From NCBI GenBank assembly GCA_022824225.1, contig JAJEAH010000046.1, positions 80,910-141,399 on the forward strand: a stretch of 60,490 nucleotides of DNA, written 5' to 3'. The notes below the pieces were generated by a model. That model saw only the letters and a list, made by a program, of their open reading frames with translations, had not been told where the DNA came from and did not search any database. Positions 44,513-52,958 of this stretch are shown here, one piece after another. The translations under genes and the position numbers were made by a program. The stretch is from Chloroflexota bacterium (GTDB taxonomy: Bacteria > Chloroflexota > UBA11872 > VXOZ01). Position 1 is the first letter of the stretch. Each line of letters starts with the position of its first letter.

Positions 44513-45490
44513 ATGGTACGTGTGGGCGTCATCGGCTGTGGAACCATATCTCACGCGCACCTGCGCAGCTATGCCAAAGCCCCGCAGGCGCACGTCGTTG
44601 CCGTGGCCGACACTCGCCTGCACGCGGCAGCCGAACACGCCCGCCAGTTCGGCGCCACGCCTTTTACGGACTACGGCGCAATGCTCGACGGCGCAGATCT
44701 GGACGCCGTCAGCATCTGCACCCCGCCGCCCTCACATCGCGAGATAGCGGAGCGCGCGGCCGCGCGCGGTTTGCACATGCTCTGCGAAAAGCCCTTGGCT
44801 ATGAGTGTGGACGAGGGTGAGGCCATGGTCGCCGCCGCCAAGCGCGCCAACGTCGTGCTCATGACCGCGTTCTGCAACCGCTTCTATACGCCAATCGCGA
44901 AAGCAAAGGAGTGGCTGGACGCCGGCAAACTCGGCCCGCTGCATCACCTGCGCCTCCGCTTTGCGGGTGTTGAACTCATGGCCGGCACGTGGCTGGCCGA
45001 CCCGGCCCAAGGCGGCGGCATACTCTGGGAATCGGGACAGCACTACGTAGACCTGTTCCGCTACCTGGTGGGAGAAATGAAGGAAATCTACGCCAAAGGC
45101 GGGACGCTGGCTCAAGACATACCCGGCGCCGACACCGTGGCCTTCATGGCGGAAAGCGTAGACGGCGTGGTGGGCGCCATGGAGGGTAGCTGGTCGTCAC
45201 CCCACAGCGAGAAGCGCGTGGAAATCTACGGCGAGAAGGGCGCTATCGTCATCGATTTCCTGTCCGGCCTCAGCCGGTTCAGCTTGGACCACGTGACCGA
45301 GCGGGTGGAAACGGACCTGGACGGCCACGACCGCTTCTACCTGGAAATCCGTCACTTTCTCGACTGCGCGGCGGGCAAGGTTACGCCGCTGGTTACGGGT
45401 GAAGACGGCGTGGAGGCCATGCGCCTGATAGCCGCCGCGCGACAGTCCATTGAAACCGGTTTGCCGGTTACCGTGGTGTCTCCGGAGTAG
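44513..45490 (+). CDS. Gfo/Idh/MocA family oxidoreductase
   Basis: A 325-residue NAD(P)-dependent sugar or inositol dehydrogenase-type enzyme. The Rossmann start is VRVGVIGCGTISHAHLRSYAKA. The family catalytic Lys lies in HMLCEKPLAMSVDEGEAMV, and the second domain shows TAFCNRFYTPIAKAKEWLDAGKLGPLHHLRLRFAG and GGGILWESGQHYVDLFRYLVGE (the His region of the active site). AAGGTAAGGAAAAGCC precedes ATG 44513, a strong site. No sugar operon accompanies it. Substrate is unknown. Confidence 0.93.
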   Translation: MVRVGVIGCGTISHAHLRSYAKAPQAHVVAVADTRLHAAAEHARQFGATPFTDYGAMLDGADLDAVSICTPPPSHREIAERAAARGLHMLCEKPLAMSVDEGEAMVAAAKRANVVLMTAFCNRFYTPIAKAKEWLDAGKLGPLHHLRLRFAGVELMAGTWLADPAQGGGILWESGQHYVDLFRYLVGEMKEIYAKGGTLAQDIPGADTVAFMAESVDGVVGAMEGSWSSPHSEKRVEIYGEKGAIVIDFLSGLSRFSLDHVTERVETDLDGHDRFYLEIRHFLDCAAGKVTPLVTGEDGVEAMRLIAAARQSIETGLPVTVVSPE

Positions 45491-45638
45491 CCACCTGTGT
45501 TTAAATGCGTTTGCAGGGATCGGCATCCGCGCGCCATAGCCGCGGCAAGTTTGGCGTAGACCCCGGGCCATATGTCTTGATGCCCCGCGTAGGGGCGGTT
45601 CGCGAACCGCCCCTACCTGGGTGGGTTGCCCGCCCAAG

Positions 45639-45658
45639 TAGCGCGGGGGCTTTGCCCA
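45639..45658 (+). repeat. GTAGCGCGGGGGCTT dispersed element
   Basis: GTAGCGCGGGGGCTTTGCCC. It matches the reverse complement of the palindrome in the HepT-MntA linker (13455-13480) at 18 of 20 positions. Confidence 0.7.
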
Positions 45659-45689
45659 CCGACAGAAACGGGTGCGCAAGGAGTAGACC

Positions 45690-45857
45690 CTACAACGGAC
45701 GCAGGTTGCAAACCTGCGCTACCGGACGTAGGGCGGGTGCGCGGGGGCCGGCCCTACAACGGATGCAGGTTGCAAACCTGCGCTACCGGACGTAGAGCGG
45801 GTGCGCGGGGAACCGGCCCCACAACGGACGCAGGTTGCAAACCTGCGCTACCGGCCA
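45690..45857 (+). repeat. Three tandem copies of palindrome A (64-65-base unit)
   Basis: CAGGTTGCAAACCTGCGC cores begin at 45702, 45766 and 45831, and each is followed by TACCGG. Units start ACAACGGA and include CGTAGxGCGGGTGCGCGGGG between cores. Spacings of 64 and 65 bases do not preserve a reading frame, unlike the 66-base array in ybeY. Confidence 0.9.
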
Positions 45858-45934
45858 TATAGCCTGGGTTACCGGCTATGTATGATAATGAGAGCGCTAC
45901 CAAATTGGCCACATGTCCGCCGGAGAGTCGAGCT

Positions 45935-46735
45935 ATGCCAACACGGCTGGAAATCCGCCGCAACTACGACCGCGAATGCGTGAAACTCAAAATCTGGTAC
46001 GTGCACCGGCTGCTGCAGACCGAGCGGAGTGGTTTCGCAGAACTCATCTCCACCCGGGTCGACATCTACCGGCGCACACACCTCTGGCGCGTGGGGCGGC
46101 ACCCCGCTGACGGGCAGACTGACCCGGCGTGGGACGAACTGGTGGCAGAGCTGCAGGCGCTCTTCGACCGCCATAGCGCCGACGCCACCACCCACGCGCT
46201 GGAAGAAGCCGCCTACGCGCTCCTGCGTCCGACCATGGAAAAACGCCTGGCCGGGGAACGCAATGGCGACTTGTGGGAGGGCGCCGGGCAGATTATCCCG
46301 CCTACCCCCTACGGGTCATTCAGCCGCGACTACGGCGACGATAGAGTCCACATTCACTTCACGAACATGGTGCAGCCCCGTTCGCCATTCTGGGATATGC
46401 CCGGGCTGGCGCGCTTGCTCCTCAAGCTGCTCGACGACGCGGAACGGGAGCGGCCTGAGCTTGAGCTCATCCAATGCGGCAGTTGGATCAACAACTTCCT
46501 GCCCTTCCGGTCGCTCTTTCCGCCGGAATGGGACGCGAACGCCAGGGTGTCCGGCCCGGCCTACACCTACGGCTGGTGGGGCCAGTTCATGACCCACACC
46601 GGCGACTTCCACTACGCCAACGGCCAACGCTTCCGCGCCACCGGCGAATTCCCCTTCACGTGCATCGTGTGCAGCGCGGAACGCGCGCGCATCCGCGCCC
46701 ACGTGGCCGGCTGGCTGGCGGCGCACGAGGACTGA
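45935..46735 (+). CDS. Protein of unknown function (266 aa)
   Basis: Not recognised. A soluble-looking protein without signal peptide or membrane span. It is rich in aromatic residues and conserved-looking blocks: PTRLEIRRNYDRECVKLKIW, a helical stretch (WDELVAELQALFDRH), HIHFTNMVQPRSPFWDMPGL, CGSWINNFLPFRSLFPPEW, and WGQFMTHTGDFHYANGQRFRATGEFPF followed by CIVC. The clustered His, Trp and Cys could support metal or ligand binding. ATG 45935 has GGAGAG upstream at suitable spacing; the frame is open from 45878, where the extra residues run back toward the repeat array. Codon use is like its neighbours, and the length and uniform quality argue for a real gene. Confidence 0.72.
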   Translation: MPTRLEIRRNYDRECVKLKIWYVHRLLQTERSGFAELISTRVDIYRRTHLWRVGRHPADGQTDPAWDELVAELQALFDRHSADATTHALEEAAYALLRPTMEKRLAGERNGDLWEGAGQIIPPTPYGSFSRDYGDDRVHIHFTNMVQPRSPFWDMPGLARLLLKLLDDAERERPELELIQCGSWINNFLPFRSLFPPEWDANARVSGPAYTYGWWGQFMTHTGDFHYANGQRFRATGEFPFTCIVCSAERARIRAHVAGWLAAHED

Positions 46736-46931
46736 CAATTGCCACGATACGCTTGGGCCGGGCGACTGGCGTTGCCGGCTGAAAAGTTGCCGCCCCCGCA
46801 ACATGCGTTGCCGGCGCAACATCTATCGTCGGCGCAACACTCGTCACAGCGCCGGATTGCCGCATTGACTGGAACATGCTAGATTAAGCCGCAAGGGTTG
46901 TTGCCATCGCATACTCGGAGAGGAGCATGCC

Positions 46932-48143
46932 ATGCGAATGCTGACATGGAAGAGAACACTCTTGCCGGCGATACTGGCGCTGCTGGCGTCGCTGGTCATT
47001 GCCTGCGGCGGCGATGCCGCCCCGGACGCTGAGCAAGACATGGCAGAGGCGGATTTGCCGCCTTTCAAGATTGGCGTGATGGAGTCGCTTACCGGCCCCG
47101 GTGAGACCTACGGCACGGTGTCCTCGCAGGCCAAGCAGATGGCCGTGGACGAAATCAACGCGGCGGGCGGCATAAACGGCCGCATGTTGGAGCTTGTCAT
47201 CGAGGACTCCAAGTGCTCCGCCCAAGACGCGATTACTGCCTATAACAAGCTGACCGACGTGGACGGACTCAAGATCATCCTGGGCACGTCGTGCAGCGGC
47301 GCCATGCTGGGCGCGGCGCCGCTGGCTGAAGCGGACGGCGTGATCCTCTTCTCCGGCTTGGCGACCAACCCGGACATCGCCAACGCCGGTGACTACATCT
47401 TCCGCACGGCGATCAGCGATGCGCTGTTGGGCATCGACGTCGGCAACACCATGTGGGCCGACGGCGTGCGCAATCTGGCGACCATCTCTGAGACGACCGA
47501 CTACGCCGAGGGTGTGCGGCGCACGTCCGTGGCGCAATTCGAAAAGCGCGGCGGCGCGGTGGTGGCGGAGGAACGCTATGGTTCCGATACCACTGACTTC
47601 AGAACTCAGCTTACGAAACTGATCGGTGAGAATCCCGACGCCCTGCTCGTGGCCGCGCAGTCCGAGTTCACCGGCGGCACCATCATCAAGCAGGTGCGCG
47701 AGTTGGGCTTCGAGGGACAGATCTACGCCGACATCGTGCCGGTTGGAGCTACAGCGCTTGAAATCGCCGGCGATGCCGCCGCCGGTACCAAGGCAATCTT
47801 GGCGGACATTTCTCCGAATAACGCCAAGGGCCAGGAAGTGCTGGCGAACTTCCGGGCAAGATATGATTACGTGACACTGGCCTGGTATCTCGGCTCGGCA
47901 TACGATGACGTCTACATCACCGCCGAGTGCCTCAAGCAGACCGGCGACGATCAGGATGCCGACGGCATGCGGGACTGCCTGTACGCCATCACCTGGACCG
48001 GCGCGATCGGCGAGAACTACAGCTTCGACGAGAACGGCGAAGTCGTTGGCCTAACCAACGTGGTGGTGGAAGTCCTGCCCGTAGCCGAGCGAACCCCGGA
48101 GAACCAGGGCTACAAGGTGCTGGGCAGCGCGCCGTCGGAGTAG
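46932..48143 (+). CDS. Branched-chain amino acid-type ABC transporter binding lipoprotein (1)
   Basis: A 403-residue periplasmic-binding lipoprotein. The signal peptide ends in lipobox VIAC (Cys25). The type I binding fold opens FKIGVMESLTGPGETYGTVSSQAKQMAVDEINAAGGINGRMLELVIEDSKC and continues with LGTSCSGAMLGAAPLAEADGVILFSGLATNPDI and YIFRTAISD (ligand-site Ser/Thr and Tyr positions). Family members bind Leu/Ile/Val, amides, urea or other small acids. It would deliver to LivHMGF encoded downstream. ATG 46932 has GAGGAG about 8 bases upstream. It is paralogous to the next gene, sharing nearly all of its core and the shared ending around TPENQGYKVLG. Confidence 0.93.
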   Translation: MRMLTWKRTLLPAILALLASLVIACGGDAAPDAEQDMAEADLPPFKIGVMESLTGPGETYGTVSSQAKQMAVDEINAAGGINGRMLELVIEDSKCSAQDAITAYNKLTDVDGLKIILGTSCSGAMLGAAPLAEADGVILFSGLATNPDIANAGDYIFRTAISDALLGIDVGNTMWADGVRNLATISETTDYAEGVRRTSVAQFEKRGGAVVAEERYGSDTTDFRTQLTKLIGENPDALLVAAQSEFTGGTIIKQVRELGFEGQIYADIVPVGATALEIAGDAAAGTKAILADISPNNAKGQEVLANFRARYDYVTLAWYLGSAYDDVYITAECLKQTGDDQDADGMRDCLYAITWTGAIGENYSFDENGEVVGLTNVVVEVLPVAERTPENQGYKVLGSAPSE

Positions 48144-48246
48144 GGCGGCTGCGTGACTTTTTGTAGAAAGTGTGCGCAAAACGCCCGAATGCTGCTCGGT
48201 CCGGGCGACCGAACGGCCTGCTAGTGTGTCCGCCAAACCGTTTGCA

Positions 48247-48270
48247 CTTCGACAAGCTCAGTGCGAACGG
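48247..48270 (+). repeat. CTTCGACAAGCTCAG element end
   Basis: CTTCGACAAGCTCAGTGCGA then ACGG. Same family as 14018-14104. Its last ten bases are also the first bases of minisatellite unit 1. Confidence 0.8.
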
Positions 48271-48469
48271 TCTGGGTGGACAGCTTGGGCGAACGGTTTG
48301 GGTGGACAGCTTGGGGCAAATGGTTTGGGCGAACAGCCTAGGCAAACGGTTTGGGCAAGCGGCCTAGGCGAACGCCTTGGGCGAATGGCTTGGGCGAGTG
48401 CCTTGGGCGAATGGCTTGGGTGAATGCCTTAGGCGAACGGCCTGGGCGAATGCCTTGGGCGAACGGCCT
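48261..48469 (+). repeat. Minisatellite: 16 units of about 13 bases
   Basis: Consensus GGGCGAAYGGCTT with variants such as GGGTGGACAGCTT and AGGCGAACGGCCT. Fifteen units are 13 bases; one (48313-48326) is 14. The first unit (GTGCGAACGGTCT) is the tail of the dispersed repeat at 48247. There are no unique spacers, so it is not CRISPR. Confidence 0.92.
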
Positions 48470-48602
48470 GGGGATGCATCCAGAGCAGACGCGCGGCGGA
48501 TGCGCGTACGACCATCACGACGCGAGAATCCCCCCCTAACGACGAGATTTCCATTCGCGAAACGAATAAATGCTTCAACGCACGCTCAAAGAGGAGTATG
48601 CC

Positions 48603-49799
48603 ATGCGGCGAGTACTGCCGGGTCGGTTAGTTTTGCTCGTAGCCTTGGCCTTGCTCGTCACTGGCTGCGGTGGTGCTGCAATCACAGAGCAAGATGCGCA
48701 AGACGGTGAGCCAGCGCCCCTTAGAATCGGCGTGATGGAGTCGCTCACCGGCCCCGGCGAGACCTACGGCAACGTGGCCGTGCGCGCCAAGCAGATGGCT
48801 CTGGACGAAATCAACGCCGCGGGCGGCATCGACGGCCGCAGGCTTGAGTTCGTTGTTGAGGACTCCCAGTGCAGCGCCAAGGAAGCGGTCGCCGCGTACC
48901 GCAAGCTGACCGACGTAGACGGGGTGAAGATCATCCTGGGCACCTCCTGCAGCGGCGCGATGCTCGGGGTCGCCCCGCTGGCGGAGGCTGACGGGGTCAT
49001 TCTGTTTTCAGGCCTGGCGAGCAACCCGGACATCGCCAACGCGGGCGACTACATCTTTCGCACCCAGATCAGCGACGTCGAAGTCGGTATCGGCACCGGC
49101 AACCTGCTGTGGGCGGACGGTGTCCGCAAGCTGGCTACCATCACCGAGGCCACCGACTATGCCGAAGGCGTGCGCCGCACCACAGTTGCGCAGTTTGAGA
49201 AACGCGGCGGCGCGGTGGTGGCTCATGAGTCCTATGCCTCCGATGTCACCGACTTCCGCACCCAACTGAGCAAGCTGTTCGAGGCCGAGCCGGACGCGCT
49301 CCACCTGGCGCCCCAGTCCGAGTTTGCGGCCGGGGTTATCATCAAGCAGGCGCGGGAGTTGGGCTACGCGGGCCCCATCTACGCCGAGACGATCTCGGTA
49401 GGCACGACGGCCCTGGAGATTGCCGGCGAGGACGCCACCGGCATGAAAGCAATCACGGCGGACCTGCATCCCGAAAACGCCAAAGCCCAGGAGGTTTTGA
49501 CCAACTTCCGGGAACGCTACGACTACATTACGTTGCCGTGGCACCTGGGCTCCGCCTATGACAACGTGTACATCGCCGCCGAGTGTCTCAAGCAGACCGG
49601 CGACGACCAGGACGCCGACGGCTTCCGCGACTGCATGTACGAGATTACGTGGAGCGGCGCCATCGGCAACGACTACAGCTTCGATGCCGATGGGGAAGTG
49701 GTGGGCCTCTCCAGGTTAGTCGTGGAGGTGCTGCCCGTTGCCGAGCGAACACCGGAGAATCACGGCTACACGGTGTTGGGAAACGCGCCGACTGAATAG
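48603..49799 (+). CDS. Branched-chain amino acid-type ABC transporter binding lipoprotein (2)
   Basis: A 398-residue paralogue of the 46932-48143 product. Lipobox VTGC (Cys22). The binding domain starts RIGVMESLTGPGETYGNVAVRAKQMALDEINAAGGIDGRRLEFVVEDSQC and shares LGTSCSGAMLGVAPLAEADGVILFSGLASNPDI with it. It diverges in places likely to touch ligand (DALHLAPQSEFAAGVIIKQ versus DALLVAAQSEFTGGTIIKQ), so the two may widen substrate range. ATG 48603 has AGAGGAG about 7 bases upstream, and both paralogues share the same GAGGAGxATGCCATGCG start context. The frame could be extended to 48570, but the signal peptide fits 48603. LivH lies 748 bases downstream across repeats. Confidence 0.93.
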   Translation: MRRVLPGRLVLLVALALLVTGCGGAAITEQDAQDGEPAPLRIGVMESLTGPGETYGNVAVRAKQMALDEINAAGGIDGRRLEFVVEDSQCSAKEAVAAYRKLTDVDGVKIILGTSCSGAMLGVAPLAEADGVILFSGLASNPDIANAGDYIFRTQISDVEVGIGTGNLLWADGVRKLATITEATDYAEGVRRTTVAQFEKRGGAVVAHESYASDVTDFRTQLSKLFEAEPDALHLAPQSEFAAGVIIKQARELGYAGPIYAETISVGTTALEIAGEDATGMKAITADLHPENAKAQEVLTNFRERYDYITLPWHLGSAYDNVYIAAECLKQTGDDQDADGFRDCMYEITWSGAIGNDYSFDADGEVVGLSRLVVEVLPVAERTPENHGYTVLGNAPTE

Positions 49800-49885
49800 C
49801 GGACAGACAGCATCGCCGCAGGAGGCGTTTCCGGCGCTGCGGAAGGTGTGAGGCCGCTCCCTCGCTCATCGTGTAGGGGCCCATC

Positions 49886-49917
49886 GTGTAGGGGCACGAC
49901 ATGTCGTGCCCCTACAC
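49886..49917. repeat. Perfect 32-base palindrome of the GGGGCACGAC family
   Basis: The left half is GTGTAGGGGCACGACA; the right half is its exact reverse complement, TGTCGTGCCCCTACAC. A partial unit (GTGTAGGGGCCC) precedes it. It is related to 21467-21494 and could extrude as a long hairpin. Confidence 0.9.
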
Positions 49918-49944
49918 ACAGCCAAGAGGACGTTAGAATCCGTC

Positions 49945-49964
49945 ACTCCGGCGGAGGCCGGAGT
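49945..49964. repeat. ACTCCGGC palindrome
   Basis: ACTCCGGC-GGAG-GCCGGAGT, 8-base arms, in a GTCACTCCGGCGG...GGAGTCCAGG context of the dispersed REP type. Confidence 0.7.
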
Positions 49965-50269
49965 CCAGGAGCGGGGCGAAGACGGAATTCCAGTTTGCGC
50001 CTGTTTGACCAGTTCCGCAGTGGCTTTTCGCATAGCAAAACCGGCAAAAAGCCCACACAACCAAGTTGCTCAACTTCCCTGAGAGATGAGTGGAGAGAAC
50101 GGTGGCGCAGAGGTTGCGGCGGCGCGGTCCGGTATCAGCCCCTTGCGCTCTCACAAGTCTTGGCGAGCACTCACGCAGTTCGGATAGCCCGTCAAGACTA
50201 AGCTGTTCGACCAGTAGCAGTTCGGCATTCCTGCAACGATGGGTAGGAGCGCATCAATGGATGTAGGCG

Positions 50270-50296
50270 CCGGTAGCACAGGTTTGCAACCTGTGC
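50270..50296 (-). repeat. Dispersed palindrome A, reverse copy
   Basis: CCGGTAGCACAGGTTTGCAA then CCTGTGC: a reverse copy with a changed arm (CACAGG/CCTGTG). Confidence 0.8.
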
Positions 50297-50546
50297 ACAA
50301 CCCGCCAGTCTGGTATGGTCATTCCACGCTACGACAAGTTGGCACAGGTTGCGCGCGTGTCCCGCGCGAACCTACGCTACCCATCAATACGATCGTGTTG
50401 AGCCACCGAGTGGTGGGCGCTTGAAGGTACGGCAGCGGAGACGGATTCCGGCGGAAGACGGAATAAAGATACCGCAGTGAAAGCTACCTGTCAGTCCACA
50501 CACTGCCAATTCCATCGGGCTGAAGTCCTTTTTCAGGAAGAACCGC

Positions 50547-51896
50547 GTGATTGCCCAACGTCCGAGCCTGAACAGCCTCCTCGCCATCGTACTGGCTGGC
50601 GCCGCGGCCGCTTACGTCCTATGGAAGATCAGCCAGTCGCCGGAACAGGCCGTGCAGTTCGCCTTCAACGGCCTGTCCGTCGGGGCGGTGTATGCCCTGC
50701 TGGCGGTTGGTTTCACGCTCGTCTACAGCACCGTCTGGTACTTCGACCTCTACTACGGCGCGGCCGCGGCGTTGGGGGCATACGGCGTCTTCTACCTGCG
50801 GTCCCAGGAGACCCTCGGCGGCTTGTACGCGGTGAACAGCATTTTCGTGAACGTCCTCTTCGCCGCGGCAACTGCCGGCGTCGTGGCCTGGGCCCTCTAC
50901 GAGAGCCAGTATCCCCGCTTCCGCGCCCACGTCGATCGGCCCATCCTCCTTGGCGCCGGCGGCGTGCTGGCGCCAGGCGCGGGAATTTACATGGGCTTTG
51001 TCCTCACGAATCCTAAAGACTTGCACATTTTTCTTAGTCCCGCGATCGCTGTTGGCTGCGCCGCGCTGGTGACCTGGATCCTGTACCAAGCCTATCGGAG
51101 CGTTCTTACGGGCCCCGTTTTGCGGGGGCTTCTTGTCGTCACCGGCGCAGCCGCGACGGTCCTGGGAGTGTACTGCGCCTATCTAATCGCCAACACTCCC
51201 GAGGCGAAGCTCTACCTGAGCTGGGGCGTTTCCTGCTTCCTGGCGGGAGTGGTGGGACTGACCCTCTACCGTGGCCTTTACGTGTACATGCGGGCGCGGT
51301 CGCAGTCGCCCCTCATCATGCTGGTGGCGTCACTGGGAATCCTGCTGGCCATGACTGCGCTCACCAGCATTGTCTTCGAGTCCACCCCCCGCCCGCTGCC
51401 GGAGCCGCTGGGCAACGCGCCGTGGACCTTCGCCGGAGCGACAATCAAGGGCTTTAACGTCTTCACCATCGGCGTTGCCGTCGTGGGGTTTCTGTTTCTT
51501 CTGTTCCTGCTCAAACGGACGGCATTCGGCAAGGCGGTGCGCGCCATCGGCGACGATGAAGAGGTCTCCAAAGTCGTGGGCATCAACACCACGACCGTTA
51601 TCGCCGTCGTCTTCTTCATCGGCGCGGTCTACGCCGCCATGGCGGGAATCTTGAGCGGCCACGATACGGCCATCCAGCCCCGCATGGGACTCCTGCTCCT
51701 GCTGAAAGGCTGGATCGCCTCCGTGGTCGGCGGCATCGGGAATCTGAACGGCGCGATCGTTGGCGGTTTCGTGCTGGGCATGATCGAACAGTTCGGCATC
51801 TGGGACCTGGCGGGTGAATGGCGGGATGTCATCTCCTTTGTTCTTCTCATCCTGTTTCTATCGTTCTGGCCCAAAGGCCTCTTACCGAGGAAGTAG
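50547..51896 (+). CDS. livH: Branched-chain amino acid-type ABC permease, LivH family (enlarged)
   Basis: A 449-residue inner-membrane permease. The LivH core is clear: FAFNGLSVGAVYALLAVGFTLVYSTVWYFDLYYGAAAALGAYGVF at the start, and after residue ~250 SQSPLIMLVASLGILLAMTA, FGKAVRAIGDDEEVSKVVGINTTTVI (the coupling EAA-like loop) and GGIGNLNGAIVGGFVLGMIEQF at the end. Typical LivH is about 290-310 residues; the extra length is an inserted block at ~115-245 with about four further hydrophobic segments (PILLGAGGVLAPGAGIYMGFV, IAVGCAALVTWILYQ, LLVVTGAAATVLGVYCAYL, CFLAGVVGLTLYRGLYVY). GTG 50547 has GGAAG upstream. It would act with LivM, LivG and LivF below and the two lipoproteins above. Confidence 0.88.
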   Translation: MIAQRPSLNSLLAIVLAGAAAAYVLWKISQSPEQAVQFAFNGLSVGAVYALLAVGFTLVYSTVWYFDLYYGAAAALGAYGVFYLRSQETLGGLYAVNSIFVNVLFAAATAGVVAWALYESQYPRFRAHVDRPILLGAGGVLAPGAGIYMGFVLTNPKDLHIFLSPAIAVGCAALVTWILYQAYRSVLTGPVLRGLLVVTGAAATVLGVYCAYLIANTPEAKLYLSWGVSCFLAGVVGLTLYRGLYVYMRARSQSPLIMLVASLGILLAMTALTSIVFESTPRPLPEPLGNAPWTFAGATIKGFNVFTIGVAVVGFLFLLFLLKRTAFGKAVRAIGDDEEVSKVVGINTTTVIAVVFFIGAVYAAMAGILSGHDTAIQPRMGLLLLLKGWIASVVGGIGNLNGAIVGGFVLGMIEQFGIWDLAGEWRDVISFVLLILFLSFWPKGLLPRK

Positions 51897-51902
51897 CCGC
51901 GC

Positions 51903-52958
51903 ATGCAACCGCCCGCAGACAGCCAAACGAGGTCCGCCCCAAACTCGCGTAGTCCCAAGGCGCTCTTGGCGGCGGCCAAGACGAATGTGGAACTCTGGGC
52001 CAACCTGCTCATCATCGGCTGGGCGCTGGGCTTCATGCTGTGGAAAGGCGTGGGTTTTGCCATTGCCATAGGCACGGTTTTCGCGATTTGGGCAATCCTC
52101 ACCGTCAGCCTGAACCTCGTCGTGGGGTATACGGGACTGCTCTCCGTCGGTCACGTAGGCTTCTTTGGCATTGGGGCGTACACCGTGGCGATTCTCACCT
52201 CTCGGGCCGAATACGAGCAACTGCGCACGGAGGCCATTCCCACGTTCGGATGGCCGTTCTTTGCCGCACTGCCTGTAGGCGTGTTGCTTGCCGGGGTGAT
52301 TGCCGTCGCCGTGGGTGTCGTCTTCAACCGGTTCCGGGACGACATCTACGTCCTTGTTTCGTTCGGCTTCGCCATCATCAGCTTCAACGTCTTCCTGAAT
52401 TGGCGCGGCCTCACCCGCGGCGCGTTCGGCATTCACGAGATACCGCGGCCCGCGGTAGGCGGCTGGGTGCTGGACGGCGAGTTGGAATTTCTCGTGTTCG
52501 CCCTCGCGATTCTCGGCGTCATCGTGCTGCTTTCCTGGCTTATCGTGACTTCCTCGTTCGGGCGTGTGCTGACCGCCATCCGCGAGGACGAGCAGGCCAT
52601 CGCGGTATTCGGCTACCAGACCACCCACTACAAGCTGGCCGTCTGGACCATATCGGCCATGATGGCGGGACTGGCGGGGGGCTTGTTCGCGGGCTGGACT
52701 AGCTTTGTGGACCCGAACTCTTTCATTCTCTTGGAGTCAATGCTGCTCGTCGCCATTGTGATTCTCGGCGGGCTGGCCACCATCTGGGGTTCGCTGCTTG
52801 GCGCGATGGCCTTCGTATTGCTGGAAGAAGGCATGCGCTTCCTGCCGTTTCTCCCCGCGATTCACGTTGGCCAAGCCAGACTCGTCGTGTTGGGCATACT
52901 CTTGGTGCTCCTGATGGTCTTCCGGCCCCAAGGACTGGTAGGGAGGTATAAGCTGTGA
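51903..52958 (+). CDS. livM: Branched-chain amino acid-type ABC permease, LivM family
   Basis: A 351-residue membrane partner of LivH. Family signs: IWAILTVSLNLVVGYTGLLSVGHVGFFGIGAYTVAIL (signature 'G..G.lS.Gh..ffgiGAY'), GVVFNRFRDDIYVLVSFGFAIISFNVF, FGRVLTAIREDEQAIAVFGYQTTHYKLAVWTISAMMAGLAGGLFAG (coupling loop) and ILGGLATIWGSLLGAMAFVLLEEGMRF. About nine spans follow a basic N-terminal stretch. ATG 51903 is six bases past the livH stop. Its stop overlaps the livG GTG by three bases (GTGA). It forms half of the translocation pore. Confidence 0.93.
   Translation: MQPPADSQTRSAPNSRSPKALLAAAKTNVELWANLLIIGWALGFMLWKGVGFAIAIGTVFAIWAILTVSLNLVVGYTGLLSVGHVGFFGIGAYTVAILTSRAEYEQLRTEAIPTFGWPFFAALPVGVLLAGVIAVAVGVVFNRFRDDIYVLVSFGFAIISFNVFLNWRGLTRGAFGIHEIPRPAVGGWVLDGELEFLVFALAILGVIVLLSWLIVTSSFGRVLTAIREDEQAIAVFGYQTTHYKLAVWTISAMMAGLAGGLFAGWTSFVDPNSFILLESMLLVAIVILGGLATIWGSLLGAMAFVLLEEGMRFLPFLPAIHVGQARLVVLGILLVLLMVFRPQGLVGRYKL

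Larger units (their letters stand above)
45491..45934. other. Repeat-filled intergenic region
   Basis: Holds GTAGGGGCGGTTCGCGAACC (from 45590) and a GTAGCGCGGGGGCTTTGCCC element (45639-45658), then three tandem copies of a 64-65-base unit based on palindrome A (45690-45857). No gene. Confidence 0.6.
48144..48602. other. Gap between the two binding-protein genes, mostly a 13-base minisatellite
   Basis: Contains the CTTCGACAAGCTCAG repeat end (48247-48270) running straight into the minisatellite at 48261-48469. No gene: open frames here only read through the repeat. Confidence 0.7.
49800..50546. other. Repeat-bearing gap before livH
   Basis: Contains a perfect 32-base palindrome (49886-49917), an ACTCCGGC-GGAG-GCCGGAGT palindrome (49945-49964) and a reverse copy of palindrome A (50270-50296). 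No supported gene. Confidence 0.6.

Noticed and set aside
48261-48469. CRISPR-like array
   Set aside because: Units are contiguous 13-mers with no unique spacers.
48172-48709. Open frames encoding W/G/L-rich repeat peptides
   Set aside because: A 13-base period keeps several frames open at once; the peptides are products of the minisatellite, not family-like proteins.
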